Below, piece by piece: positions 1-8,497 of a stretch of DNA of 42,700 bases. The stretch's first letter is position 1; each line of letters starts with the position of its first letter. Below the pieces are notes generated by a model that saw only the letters and a list, made by a program, of their open reading frames with translations, was not told the origin of the DNA and ran no database searches. Made by a program: the position numbers and the translations under genes. The stretch is taken from contig PLHD01000072.1 in NCBI GenBank assembly GCA_003138815.1, positions 14,946 to 57,645 on the forward strand, in the 5' to 3' direction. This stretch comes from Acidimicrobiaceae bacterium. Its GTDB lineage: Bacteria > Actinomycetota > Acidimicrobiia > Acidimicrobiales > RAAP-2.

Positions 1-1199
1 CCCACCAGGTAGAACAGGTGCAGCGACAGCCAGGCGAGCCAGCCGAGCGTGCCCTTGATCACTCCGCCGTAGGGCAGCTTCGCCACGGCCTCGTGGCGTC
101 CAATGGTGGCCATCGACCCCCTGTCGCGGTACCGGAAGGGCTCGGTCGGCTCGCCCTTCAGCACGCGCAGGATCTGGCGCGCGCAGTGCCGGCCCGACTG
201 GATGGCGACCGGCGCCAGCTGGGCGCACAGTTCGGTGGCGTTCCTCGGCACGGCCGCGGCGTCGCCGACGGCCCACACGTTCGTGCTGTCGACCAGTCGC
301 AGGTCGGCGGTGACCCTGGCGCGCCCGCCGGGCCCCGGGGTGACCTGGAGGTCGTGACCGAGCGTGCCGCTCGCCGTGACGCCGGCCGCCCAGATGACCG
401 CCGCCGTCTCGAGGCGCTCGCCGTCGGCGAAGCGGATCGCGTACTCCTCGACCTCCACCACCGAGCGGCCGAACTCGATCTCCACGCCGATCCTGGTCAG
501 CTCCTTGCGCGCGTAGGCGCTGGCCGACTCGGGAAAGGCGGTGAGCAGGCGCGGCGCGACGTCCACGAGCAGCACCCGCACCTTGGCCGGATCGATGCGC
601 AGCCCGTCGCGCCGCAGGACGATCTTGATGAGTTCGGCGAGCGCGCCGGAGGTCTCGACGCCGGTCGGCCCTCCCCCGACCACCACGAAGTTCAGGTTGG
701 ACGCCGCGTCCAGTCCGCGCGCGTCGGCGCCCTCGAGGGCGAGCAGCAGGCGGTTGCGCAGGTTGCGCGCGTCGGCCAGCGAGTAGAGCGGCATCGCGTA
801 CCGCGACGCGCCCGGGATCCCGAAGTAGGCCGCGGTGGCGCCGGTGGCGACGACCAGGTGGTCGAATCCGATCTCGGCGCCGTCCTCGAGCCTCACGACG
901 CTCGCGACGTGGTCGACCTCGCGCACCCGCCCGTGGCGGAAACCGATATTGTCGGCGTGCCCGAAGATCGTGCGGATGGGGTAGGCGACGTCGGCGGGCT
1001 CCAGTCCGGCCGTGGCCACCTGGTACAGCAGCGGCAGGAACGTGTGGAAGTTGTGCTTGTCGATGATGGTGACGCGAACGTCCTTGTTGACGAGCCCCCG
1101 GGCCGTCGCGATCCCCGCGAATCCTCCCCCGATGATCACCACGTGCGGAAGGTGGGAGAAGTCGCGGTAGACCGGTGCGGTGTGGGAGGACATCGCCAT
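1..1199 (-). CDS. ndh: Type II NADH dehydrogenase (NDH-2), C-terminus cut by window edge
   Basis: Single-subunit, non-proton-pumping NADH:quinone oxidoreductase of the pyridine nucleotide-disulfide oxidoreductase family. It passes electrons from NADH through FAD to membrane quinone. An N-terminal FAD-binding loop GGGFAG lies at residues 24-29, a second dinucleotide-binding loop GGGPTG at 175-180 (NADH), and the FAD-contacting VGDAAA motif at 311-316. The last residues visible, near the window start, are hydrophobic (LGWLAWLSLHLFYLVG), as in the membrane-associated C-terminal part of NDH-2. About 399 codons are present and the stop lies outside the window. Two in-frame ATGs (1199 and 1193) are possible starts; neither has a clear ribosome site, so a leaderless mRNA is possible. 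Family call is firm; that it is ndh rather than a close FAD oxidoreductase is likely. Confidence 0.9.
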   Translation of the reverse strand, partial: MAMSSHTAPVYRDFSHLPHVVIIGGGFAGIATARGLVNKDVRVTIIDKHNFHTFLPLLYQVATAGLEPADVAYPIRTIFGHADNIGFRHGRVREVDHVASVVRLEDGAEIGFDHLVVATGATAAYFGIPGASRYAMPLYSLADARNLRNRLLLALEGADARGLDAASNLNFVVVGGGPTGVETSGALAELIKIVLRRDGLRIDPAKVRVLLVDVAPRLLTAFPESASAYARKELTRIGVEIEFGRSVVEVEEYAIRFADGERLETAAVIWAAGVTASGTLGHDLQVTPGPGGRARVTADLRLVDSTNVWAVGDAAAVPRNATELCAQLAPVAIQSGRHCARQILRVLKGEPTEPFRYRDRGSMATIGRHEAVAKLPYGGVIKGTLGWLAWLSLHLFYLV

Positions 1200-1234
1200 A
1201 CTGCGCCATCTTAGTGAGACGATTTCCTTGGAAT

Positions 1235-2533
1235 TCAGCGGCGGGCGAACCTGCGACCGACGCCGTAGACCAGTCCGGACGCGAGCATGAGCACCGACAG
1301 GAGCCGGTCGCCGACGCTGAACGAGAGCGCGATGGCGACCGGGATGACCGCGCCGAGCACCCACAGCAGCTGCTGGCGCACGGCGAAGCGCGCGAAGGTG
1401 CGACCCTGGGCGCCCGCGGGAATGTTGCGCTGGGTGATCGCGTCGAAGCTCGGCTGCACGACCGCCGCGCAGAGTCCCAGCCAGCCCGCGAGGACGACCT
1501 GGGCGATCAGGGTCGGGTGCGCGGAGGCGACGCCCGCCCCGACGCCGGTGGCGAGCAGCGCGAGGGTGAGCAGCGTCGACTCGGGCACGGCGTTTCGCAC
1601 CCGCGTCACCACGGCCAGACCCACCAGCGAGCCCAGGGCGCTGATCGCCAGCGCGAACGCGAACCAGCTGAGCCCGGCGTCCGCGCGGCGCAGCCCGAAG
1701 GCGAGCAGGAACGTGGCGAAGCCCACGGTGAAGCGCATCAGCGCCGACGCCGTGAGTCCCCACGAGACCTCGACGTCGCCCAGCGGGTTCAGCGCGTGCA
1801 GGTCGCGCGCCGACTGGCTGAGACCGCCGACCTCCTCGCGCACCGCCTTGGCCGGTCGCTGGAGCCGCACGCTCGCGACCGTCGCGCCCGCGTAGACGGC
1901 CGCCGCGGCCACCAGCACGCTCGGCGCGCCCAGCCCCTTCAGCAGTCCGGCGCCGATGGAGCCGGCGATCAGCCCCGCGATGGTGCCGAGCAGCGTCAGC
2001 TGCGCGTTGAATCCCGCGTAGCCTTTCGCCTCCTCGACCTCGTGGGCGGGCCAGCCGGCCTGGCCGACCTTGGCCGCGTGCTCGCGGAACTGGTCGGTGC
2101 GGGCCATCTCGGGCACCAGCGCCCCGCGCGTCACCACGTACAGCTTCGAGGAGATGAGCACGAGGAAGGCCTCGGGAAAGAGCCACAGCGAGTTCAGGTG
2201 CTGGCTCATCGACCAGCAGAGCAGCACCCGGAAGCCCGCCGAGAGCGCCACCAGGATGCGCCGTCCGTTGGCCGACCGGTCGATCAGCGGCCCGAGGATC
2301 GGCGAGACCACCGCGAAGGGCGCGATGGTGAGCAGCAGGTAGGCCAACACCTTGCCCTTGGCCTCGGTCGGCGAGACCGAGAAGAAGAGCGAGCCCGCGA
2401 GCGAGACGGTGACCAGCGTGTCGCCGGCCATCATGATCACGTGCACCAGCGCCAGGCGCCCGAAGGCCGTGGTCTGGTCGAAGAGGTCCTGCGTGGACGC
2501 CCACGCGAACGAGGCAAATCCACGACGACGCAC
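1235..2533 (-). CDS. MFS transporter, probable exporter
   Basis: A 432-residue polytopic membrane protein with about twelve hydrophobic segments, typical of the major facilitator superfamily. After TM2 there is the loop GPLIDRSANGRR, the counterpart of the conserved MFS loop 2-3 motif. A central polar stretch (about residues 190-240) separates two six-helix halves. Substrate cannot be read from the sequence; the general form resembles actinobacterial drug-efflux-like MFS proteins. It lies upstream of ndh on the same strand with a gap of only 35 bases, so the two could be co-transcribed. The ATG at 2533 is followed by a basic stretch (MRRRG), a normal cytoplasmic N-terminus. Nothing looks truncated. 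Confidence 0.85.
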   Translation of the reverse strand: MRRRGFASFAWASTQDLFDQTTAFGRLALVHVIMMAGDTLVTVSLAGSLFFSVSPTEAKGKVLAYLLLTIAPFAVVSPILGPLIDRSANGRRILVALSAGFRVLLCWSMSQHLNSLWLFPEAFLVLISSKLYVVTRGALVPEMARTDQFREHAAKVGQAGWPAHEVEEAKGYAGFNAQLTLLGTIAGLIAGSIGAGLLKGLGAPSVLVAAAAVYAGATVASVRLQRPAKAVREEVGGLSQSARDLHALNPLGDVEVSWGLTASALMRFTVGFATFLLAFGLRRADAGLSWFAFALAISALGSLVGLAVVTRVRNAVPESTLLTLALLATGVGAGVASAHPTLIAQVVLAGWLGLCAAVVQPSFDAITQRNIPAGAQGRTFARFAVRQQLLWVLGAVIPVAIALSFSVGDRLLSVLMLASGLVYGVGRRFARR

Positions 2534-2605
2534 GAGGCAATCGTAGGTGCTGCGTGGCGCCGGGCGGCCCGCCGCGTTCCGGACCCGCGACGACGCCGCG
2601 CCGCG

Positions 2606-2956
2606 CTAGTTCGAGAAGCAGCCCAGACGGTACACGTAGTCGGGCATGAGGCCGGGCTTGCAGTACGTCAGCCTCGGCACCACGAACCAGCCCTGGCGCA
2701 GCGTCGAGTAGTGCAGCACCTCGGTCACGCCGACGGCGTCCTGCTCGTTGGTGCCCACGGTCGCCCAGAGATAGGCCCATCCCGCCTCGCAGCCGTAGCT
2801 CTGCACCGACATGACGTTGGTCAGGTGCGCCGAGAGCGCCGGCGCGGAGCACGGGGTGCTGAGCGGGACCTTCGACGCGCTCGACGTCGCACGGCCCAGC
2901 GCGAAGCCCATTGCCACCAGCACCAGGACGGTGCACAAGAGACGCGGGGTCTTCAC
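2606..2956 (-). CDS. Small exported or membrane-anchored protein, unknown function
   Basis: About 116 residues if the GTG at 2956 is the start (MKTPRLL...). An in-frame GTG at 2974 would add six residues but gives a less natural signal sequence. A basic N-terminus followed by a hydrophobic stretch of about 17 residues looks like a Sec signal peptide or signal anchor. The remainder is a small soluble domain rich in Tyr and Trp, with four cysteines, two in the middle and two near the C-terminus, that could form disulfides outside the cell. I do not recognise the family. It lies between the MFS gene and tetR on the same strand with no obvious promoter of its own. Confidence 0.6.
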   Translation of the reverse strand: MKTPRLLCTVLVLVAMGFALGRATSSASKVPLSTPCSAPALSAHLTNVMSVQSYGCEAGWAYLWATVGTNEQDAVGVTEVLHYSTLRQGWFVVPRLTYCKPGLMPDYVYRLGCFSN

Positions 2957-2989
2957 GTCACCAGTGAACCACACGCGCGGGCCAGCGGC

Positions 2990-3601
2990 CTACAGGGGAC
3001 TGAGCATCTGGGTGAAGATGACGTTCATCATCCGCTCCCACTCGTGGTCGTCGATCGGCGGGAACGAGGCGTAGACCACCGTGCGCCCGAACACGATCGC
3101 GCGCAGGCACAGCCCGATGTAGTGCGCCGAGACGTCGCTGCGCAGCCATTCGCGGTCCTGGCCGAACTCGATGACGCGCATCAGCTCGTCGGCGAGGCGG
3201 GTCTGGGCGAGGCCGATCGAGACGCGCAGGTCCGGGCGCGTGAGGGCGGCCGCGAGGATCCGCACCCTGATCTCCTGCTTCGCGACGTCCTGGCCCGGCG
3301 AGAAACGCCTCAGCACCGGCCGTATCGCGTCGATGAACTCCTCGCGGGTGGAGGCGGATTCGTTGATCATGCGCAGCGAGTCGATGTCCTCGTTGATCAG
3401 CCTCGTGTAGATCGCGTAGTAGGCCGCGTCGATGACCCCCTCGCGCGATCCGAAGTGGTGGTAGACCGACCCGTAGTTGATGCCGGTCGCCTCGCAGATC
3501 TCGGGAATGCGGATCAGGACCTCGTCGCCGGTCATCAGGCGCTCGACCACGGCGTCGAGCACGACCTGCATGACGGGGCCGGAACGGCTCTGCTTGACCA
3601 T
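2990..3601 (-). CDS. TetR-family transcriptional regulator
   Basis: A 203-residue protein with a TetR-type DNA-binding domain at about residues 10-60. The helix-turn-helix shows as EICEATGINYGSVYHHFGSR, where the end YxHFGSRE is the diagnostic recognition-helix segment. The longer C-terminal region is helical and would bind a ligand and dimerise. It is divergent from a DHA2 efflux pump starting at 3762, the standard arrangement for a local repressor that responds to the pump's substrate. The 160-base space between them carries a duplicated 13-mer, one copy next to the regulator's own start. The ligand is unknown. Confidence 0.9.
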   Translation of the reverse strand: MVKQSRSGPVMQVVLDAVVERLMTGDEVLIRIPEICEATGINYGSVYHHFGSREGVIDAAYYAIYTRLINEDIDSLRMINESASTREEFIDAIRPVLRRFSPGQDVAKQEIRVRILAAALTRPDLRVSIGLAQTRLADELMRVIEFGQDREWLRSDVSAHYIGLCLRAIVFGRTVVYASFPPIDDHEWERMMNVIFTQMLSPL

Positions 3602-3761
3602 GCCAGAACCTTATTCCGGAAAGTCGATATTTTGTAAGGATTCGCGGCTGGGAACGGGGTCCAAAGACCTTATTTCGGACCCCGGGGCCGTACGAAATAT
3701 GCGCCGCGACCAGTAGGGTCGACTGAGTTTCATCGCCGCGCCCTGACGAAGGAAGTTCCGC
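3602..3761. promoter_or_regulatory. Divergent tetR / DHA2-pump control region with duplicated 13-mer
   Basis: The region is visibly less GC-rich than the flanking genes. A 13-base word ACCTTATTYCGGA occurs at 3608-3620 and again in the same orientation at 3667-3679 (12 of 13 identical). The first copy abuts the tetR start and includes its likely ribosome site (AAGG on the minus strand). Other symmetry: ATATTTTGTA at 3627-3636 is nearly the reverse complement of TACGAAATAT at 3691-3700, and GGGGTCC at 3656-3662 pairs with GGACCCC at 3677-3683. These are candidate operators for the adjacent TetR protein. I could not pick a single convincing -35/-10 pair. Confidence 0.45.
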
Positions 3762-5243
3762 TTGCCCGACCAGAACCGACTCGAACCCGCGATCATCAAG
3801 GCCGGGGTCGTCGTCGTGCTCGGAGCGATCATGGCGATCCTCGACACCACGATCGTGGCGGTGGCCCTGCACACCCTCAGCGGCGACTTCAAGGTCAACG
3901 TCGACACGATCCAGTGGGTGACGACCGGCTACCTGCTCTCGCTGGCGATCGTGATCCCGGTGTCGGGCTGGGCGATCCACCGCATCGGCGCCAAGCCCGT
4001 CTACATGATCTCGCTCGCCCTGTTCCTCCTGGGTTCCGTACTCTGCGGTTGCGCGTGGTCCGCCTCGAGCCTCATCCTCTTTCGGGTGCTCCAGGGCCTC
4101 GGCGGCGGCATGATCATACCCGTCGGCCAGTCCATCATGGCCCGAGCCGCGGGGCCGCACCGCATGGGTCGGGTCATGGGGATCATCGGGGTCCCCCAGC
4201 TGCTCGGGCCGATACTCGGTCCGGTGCTCGGCGGCGTCATCGTCTCGAACACGTCGTGGCGGTGGATCTTCTTCGTGAACGTCCCCATTGGACTCGTGGC
4301 GCTCTGGCTGTCGCGCAGCTTCCTACCGAAGTCCACGCGCGACAACGAGCACCGGTTCGACCTGCTGGGCTTCCTGCTGCTCTCGCCCGGGCTGGCGCTG
4401 CTCGTCTACGGCCTCTCCCAGGTCGGCGTGGAAGGCGGATTCCACGGCGCGTCGGTCTGGGACAGCCTCGCGGCGGGCGTCGCGCTGATCGCGCTCTTCG
4501 TCCTGCGTTCGACCAAGGCGCTCGAACCGCTCATCGACATGCACCTCTTCCGGGACCGGACGTTCTCGGTCTCCTCCGTCGGCATCTTCCTCACGGGCGC
4601 CACCCTCTACGGCACGATGTTCCTGCTGCCGCTCTACTACCAGATCGACCGCGGCGACGCGGCGTGGAAGGCCGGGCTGATGATGGCGCCCCAGGGCATC
4701 GGCGCGGCGCTGGTGATGCGTCTGGCCGGCTCGATCTCGGATCGGCGGGGCCCGCGCTACGTCGCGGCGTTCGGCATGGCGATGCTGGCGCTCGGCACGT
4801 TCTTCTATACGGGGGTCAGCAACTCCACCGGCTACGTCGTGCTCGCGCTCGCGCTCTTCGTGCGGGGCATCGGTCTGGGATTCGGCATGATGCCGGTCAT
4901 CGCCGCCTCCTATCGCAACCTGACCCACGCCAGCGTGCCCAAGGCCACCTCGGCGATCAACATCATCCGCCAGATCGGCGGATCGCTCGGCGTCGCGATC
5001 TTCGCGGTCGTGCTGCAGACCCAGATCACCCAGCGCTTCGGCGCCTCGGGCGCCAAGCTGCAGGCCGGACTGATCAGGCCCACGCTCAGCGACCTCCAAG
5101 GGATCGCCCACGCCTTCGCGCACTCGTTCTGGTGGTCCTTCGGCACCTGCGTGATAGGCATCATCCCCGCCCTCTTCCTGCCCAACACCGGCATCGCGCA
5201 TCGCCGGGCCGAACCGCTCGAGACCGAGGCCGCGCTCGACTGA
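3762..5243 (+). CDS. DHA2-family (EmrB/QacA-type) MFS multidrug efflux transporter
   Basis: 493 residues, the usual length for 14-helix drug:H+ antiporters. Diagnostic motifs: LDTTIVAVALHTL in TM1 (DHA2 motif D1) and the TM4 segment FRVLQGLGGGMIIPVGQ. TM5 has the antiporter motif C region (GPILGPVLGGVIV), a glycine-rich bend typical of proton-driven exporters. Expected role: export of hydrophobic or cationic drugs across the cytoplasmic membrane using the proton gradient. The start is TTG at 3762, chosen because AAGGAAG lies just upstream and no ATG fits. It is divergent from a TetR regulator that probably represses it. Confidence 0.9.
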   Translation: MPDQNRLEPAIIKAGVVVVLGAIMAILDTTIVAVALHTLSGDFKVNVDTIQWVTTGYLLSLAIVIPVSGWAIHRIGAKPVYMISLALFLLGSVLCGCAWSASSLILFRVLQGLGGGMIIPVGQSIMARAAGPHRMGRVMGIIGVPQLLGPILGPVLGGVIVSNTSWRWIFFVNVPIGLVALWLSRSFLPKSTRDNEHRFDLLGFLLLSPGLALLVYGLSQVGVEGGFHGASVWDSLAAGVALIALFVLRSTKALEPLIDMHLFRDRTFSVSSVGIFLTGATLYGTMFLLPLYYQIDRGDAAWKAGLMMAPQGIGAALVMRLAGSISDRRGPRYVAAFGMAMLALGTFFYTGVSNSTGYVVLALALFVRGIGLGFGMMPVIAASYRNLTHASVPKATSAINIIRQIGGSLGVAIFAVVLQTQITQRFGASGAKLQAGLIRPTLSDLQGIAHAFAHSFWWSFGTCVIGIIPALFLPNTGIAHRRAEPLETEAALD

Positions 5244-5319
5244 ACGGTCCTCGCCGACGGCGCTCTCCAAGGCAACGAACGCGAGGAAATGGGACGTTTG
5301 GCCCAGGTCGCCTCTCTCT

Positions 5320-6315
5320 ATGATTGGCCAGGTGACTGACCTTTCGAGCCCCGAGCGCGTCGAGACGAGCCCCACCGTCATTCACACCGAGAACCTCACC
5401 AAGGTCTACCCCGGGGCCGACTTCCGCGCGGTCGACGAGCTGAACCTCACGGTCGCCACCGGCGAGATCTTCGGCCTGCTCGGCCCCAACGGCGCGGGCA
5501 AGACCACGACCGCGGGCATGCTCACCACGCGCGTCATACCCACGTCGGGCTCGGCGTTCGTCGCCGGCGTCGACGTGGTCGCCCACCCCGCGCTCGCGAA
5601 GCAGTTCCTCGGCGTGGTCTCCCAGACCAACACCCTCGACCGCCAGCTGACCGTGTGGGAGAACCTCTACTACCACGGCCGGCTCTTCGGGATGTCGGCT
5701 CACGAGTCGCGCGCGACGGCGGACCGCCTGCTCGAGCAGTTCCAGCTCGCCAAGTGGGCCAAGGCCTCGGTCTACGCCCTGTCGGGAGGCATGGCCCAGC
5801 GGCTCATGGTCGCGAGGTCGATCTTCCACAGCCCCGCCGTGCTCTTCATGGACGAACCGACGGCCGGGCTCGACCCCCAGAGCCGCCTCGCGCTGTGGGA
5901 CATCCTCCAGCAGCTGAACGCCGACGGACAGACCATCCTGCTCACGACCCACTACATGGAAGAGGCCGACCAGCTCTGCGACCGCGTGGCGATCATGGAC
6001 CACGGCCGGATCCTGGCGCTCGACACGCCGGCCGAGCTGAAGCAGTCGGTGGGGATCGACACCATCGTGACGATCAAGGCTCCGGGCGACCAGGACCTGC
6101 TCGCGGCCGCCCTCGAGAAGGGCGTCGAGGGGGTGACCCGGACCCGCAAGACCGACGCGGGACTCGAGCTGAGCGTGAGCGGCTCGGACCGCCTGCTGGC
6201 CCGGGTGATCTCGGCGGCGGAGGGCGGCGGCTTCGTGGTCGCCGACATCTCGGTCGCCGAGCCCAGCCTCGAGACCGTCTTCATCAACCTCACCGGCAAG
6301 GAGTTGCGAGACTGA
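5320..6315 (+). CDS. ABC exporter ATPase, DrrA/daunorubicin-resistance type
   Basis: 331-residue nucleotide-binding subunit of an ABC-2 exporter. Walker A GPNGAGKTT is at residues 55-63, the signature LSGGMAQ at 154-160 and Walker B VLFMDEP at 174-180, followed by TAGLDPQ and a switch His in TTHYMEEA. The C-terminal ~90 residues are the extension usual in DrrA/CcmA-like exporter ATPases. The stop overlaps the ATG of the following permease gene (TGATG at 6313-6317), so the two are translationally coupled and form one transporter. ATG at 5320 is the first start; a GTG at 5332 is also possible and neither has a strong ribosome site. Substrate unknown: drug, lipid or polysaccharide are all possible. 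Confidence 0.9.
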   Translation: MIGQVTDLSSPERVETSPTVIHTENLTKVYPGADFRAVDELNLTVATGEIFGLLGPNGAGKTTTAGMLTTRVIPTSGSAFVAGVDVVAHPALAKQFLGVVSQTNTLDRQLTVWENLYYHGRLFGMSAHESRATADRLLEQFQLAKWAKASVYALSGGMAQRLMVARSIFHSPAVLFMDEPTAGLDPQSRLALWDILQQLNADGQTILLTTHYMEEADQLCDRVAIMDHGRILALDTPAELKQSVGIDTIVTIKAPGDQDLLAAALEKGVEGVTRTRKTDAGLELSVSGSDRLLARVISAAEGGGFVVADISVAEPSLETVFINLTGKELRD

Positions 6316-7193
6316 TGGCCACCACCCCGCTCGCCCCGCACCACGATCGCATCGTCGTCGGGCCGCGGCGAACGACCTTCGCGGCGAGCCGCATGGCGCT
6401 CGGCGCCCTCCTGCTGCGCGACGTCACCGTGCTGCGCAAGGGCGTCGTGATCTTCGTGCTGCGCACGATCGTCCAGCCGTTCCTGCTCTGCTTCGTCTTC
6501 CTCTTCGTGTTCCCCAAGATCGGCCAGTCCGTCGGCGGCGGCGGCACGCACGGCTCGACCACGTTCGCCACCGTGCTGGTGGCCGGTGTCGTGGGCATCT
6601 CGATCATGTTCCAGGGCGTGCAGTCGGTCGCCCTGCAGATGTCCACCGAGTTCGGTTACACGCGCGAGATCGAGGACCGTATCCAGGCGCCGTGCCCGAT
6701 CTGGCTGGTCGCGTTCGAGAAGGTCCTCTCGGGGGCCATCCAGGGGCTGATCTCGGCCGCGATCGTGCTGCCCATCGCGTCGGTGGTGCACGCCAGCGGG
6801 GTCGAGGCGAGCATCAACCTGCACTGGCTCATCCTGGTCACCCTCGTGCCGCTCGCCTGCATCGCCATGGGCGCGCTCGGCCTGGTGCTGGGCACCAGCT
6901 TCGAGCCGCAGAACATCGGCATGATGTTCGGCTTCGTGATCCTGCCCATCACCTTCCTCGGCGGCACCTACTACGAGTGGACGCGCCTGGCGCCGGTGAA
7001 GATCGGAGCGTGGCACTGGCTCCAGACCATCGTCCTGATCAATCCGCTGATCTACGTGAACGAGGGGATGCGCGCGGCCTTCACCAACTCGCCCCACATG
7101 CACCTGTACATCGTGTACCCCGTGCTGATCGGCTTCTGCGTGGCGTTCCTCACGCTCGGCCTGCACAACTTCCGCCGGCGCGTGCTCTCCTAG
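6315..7193 (+). CDS. ABC-2 family exporter permease (DrrB-like)
   Basis: 292-residue membrane subunit with six predicted hydrophobic segments after a basic ~40-residue N-terminus. The region EFGYTREIEDRIQAPCPIW after TM2, followed by a conserved membrane half, is typical of ABC-2 transporter permeases of the DrrB/NodJ class. FGFVILPITFLGGTYY is the characteristic segment before the last large loop. It starts at the ATG overlapping the stop of the ATPase gene, so the two proteins are made in a fixed ratio. It would form the translocation path as a dimer with two copies of the ATPase. No substrate clue is visible. Confidence 0.88.
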   Translation: MATTPLAPHHDRIVVGPRRTTFAASRMALGALLLRDVTVLRKGVVIFVLRTIVQPFLLCFVFLFVFPKIGQSVGGGGTHGSTTFATVLVAGVVGISIMFQGVQSVALQMSTEFGYTREIEDRIQAPCPIWLVAFEKVLSGAIQGLISAAIVLPIASVVHASGVEASINLHWLILVTLVPLACIAMGALGLVLGTSFEPQNIGMMFGFVILPITFLGGTYYEWTRLAPVKIGAWHWLQTIVLINPLIYVNEGMRAAFTNSPHMHLYIVYPVLIGFCVAFLTLGLHNFRRRVLS

Positions 7194-7277
7194 CGGGGCC
7201 TCCAGAACATCGCGGTGCGGTGTAAGAAAGCCGTGACCGGCGACATGACATGAGTAGATGCGATAGAAGGAGAAGCC

Positions 7278-8078
7278 ATGAGTGACCGAGACAGTTCCCC
7301 CCAGGCGCCCGCGGAGACCTCCGCCCCGACCGGGTCCCACGACCCGACGGCCCGGCGTCGGCGAGCCTCGCTCAAGTGGTCGATTCTGGTCGTGGTGCTG
7401 GTGGCACTAGTGGTCGTGAACGTCGTCGCCCTCGCCCTCAACCACTCGAGTTCGTCGACGGCGACCATCAGCGTCACGGGATCGGGCACCGTCCAGGGGA
7501 CGCCCGACACGGTGAGCTTCCAGGTCGGCGTCCAGAACGTCGCCCCGAGCGCCGTCGGGGCGCTCGAGGCGAACAACGCGCGGGTCAGGGCAATGGAGGC
7601 CACCCTCCAGGCCCACGGCGTCGCCAAGAAGGACATGCAGACCTCGGGGCTCGACATCTACCAGAACACGAACAACCAGGGCGTGGTCACCGGATTCACG
7701 GTTGCCAACTACCTCGACGTGACCATGCACCAGATCAAGAAGGCCGGCGGCGCCATCGATGCGGCGGCGCACGCGGTCGGCAACGGCATCCAGCTCAACG
7801 GCATCACCTTCTCGATCTCCAACGAATCCAAGTTGCTCGCCTCGGCCCGCGCCAAGGCCATGCGCAACGCCCACACCGAAGCCGCCCAGGTCGCCAGAGG
7901 CGGCGCCACGGGCATCGGATCGATCGTGAAGATCACCGACCAGGAGAACTCGACCCCCACGAACGTCTTCTACCCCCAGGGTGTCGCCTTTAAGGCCACC
8001 TCGTCGTCCGTGCCGATCGAGGCGGGAAGCCAGTCGATCACCGTGCAGGTGAGCGTCGTCTACGCGCTGAACTCGTAG
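7278..8078 (+). CDS. SIMPL-domain (DUF541) membrane-anchored protein
   Basis: 266 residues. A polar N-terminal ~30 residues is followed by one hydrophobic helix (about 35-55, WSILVVVLVALVVVNVVALA) that would anchor the protein with its C-terminal domain outside. Residues 65-266 match the SIMPL/DUF541 fold: ISVTGSGTVQGTPD at the start, an internal region LDIYQNTN...VANYLDVT, and the ARAKAMRNAHTEA helix. Relatives include E. coli YggE and a mouse IRAK-associated protein; the biochemical role is not settled, though oxidative-stress links are reported for YggE. AGAAGGAGAAGCC just before the ATG is a strong ribosome site. It stands as a single transcription unit. Confidence 0.85.
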   Translation: MSDRDSSPQAPAETSAPTGSHDPTARRRRASLKWSILVVVLVALVVVNVVALALNHSSSSTATISVTGSGTVQGTPDTVSFQVGVQNVAPSAVGALEANNARVRAMEATLQAHGVAKKDMQTSGLDIYQNTNNQGVVTGFTVANYLDVTMHQIKKAGGAIDAAAHAVGNGIQLNGITFSISNESKLLASARAKAMRNAHTEAAQVARGGATGIGSIVKITDQENSTPTNVFYPQGVAFKATSSSVPIEAGSQSITVQVSVVYALNS

Positions 8079-8263
8079 CCGCCGGCCCGGCGGACCCGGT
8101 GGCCCGTTCCGCCAGGCCTTAAGGTGCACGACATCGGCAAGATCGCCGTTTCCGACAAGATCAGCTTTCCGGCGCGCTTAATCGTGCTCGCTTCCCCGTA
8201 GTCCAGTAAAATGGCGACGGGATTGGTTGGTTGATTCATCCGAGAGTTGAAGGAATCAGGTCA

Positions 8264-8497
8264 TTGGTGTTTCCAGAGTCCGTTGAACAAGAAGCTCGCC
8301 TGCGCGCCATGGGAACCTGCGAATGCGCGCGCGACACGTGCCAGCACTACGGTCCCTGCAAGGCCCGGGGCTCCGAATTCCACCACAAGAAGCCGGTCGG
8401 CACCGGCGGAAGCGAGGAGCTCACCAACTGCCAGTTCCTCTGCAAGCTGTGCCACCAGCAGGCTCACAGCAGCGGAGAGGGCATAGGTCGACTCTGA
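8264..8497 (+). CDS. Small HNH-nuclease-like zinc protein
   Basis: About 77 residues from TTG 8264; GTG 8267 is nearly equivalent and both lie behind AAGGAATCAGG. The sequence has cysteines at 19, 21, 26 and 32, then FHHKKPVGTGG (His40, His41), Asn55 and finally CKLCHQQAH (Cys60, Cys63, His64, His68). The order H-H...N...C-x2-C-H...H is that of an HNH endonuclease beta-beta-alpha metal fold stabilised by zinc-binding cysteines. Stand-alone HNH proteins of this size are common in phages and mobile DNA. Whether it cuts DNA is not shown. It opens the accessory-looking stretch of the window and has no obvious partner gene. Confidence 0.65.
   Translation: MVFPESVEQEARLRAMGTCECARDTCQHYGPCKARGSEFHHKKPVGTGGSEELTNCQFLCKLCHQQAHSSGEGIGRL

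Noticed and set aside
18-1214. Long plus-strand reading frame over the NADH dehydrogenase
   Set aside because: Antisense frame made open by high GC. Composition is Arg/Asp/Gly-rich and no domain is seen, while the minus strand encodes clear NDH-2 motifs.
1175-3637. 820-codon plus-strand reading frame
   Set aside because: It covers three real minus-strand genes (MFS, exported protein, TetR); its product is low-complexity Arg/Glu/Gln/His-rich and has no start signals.
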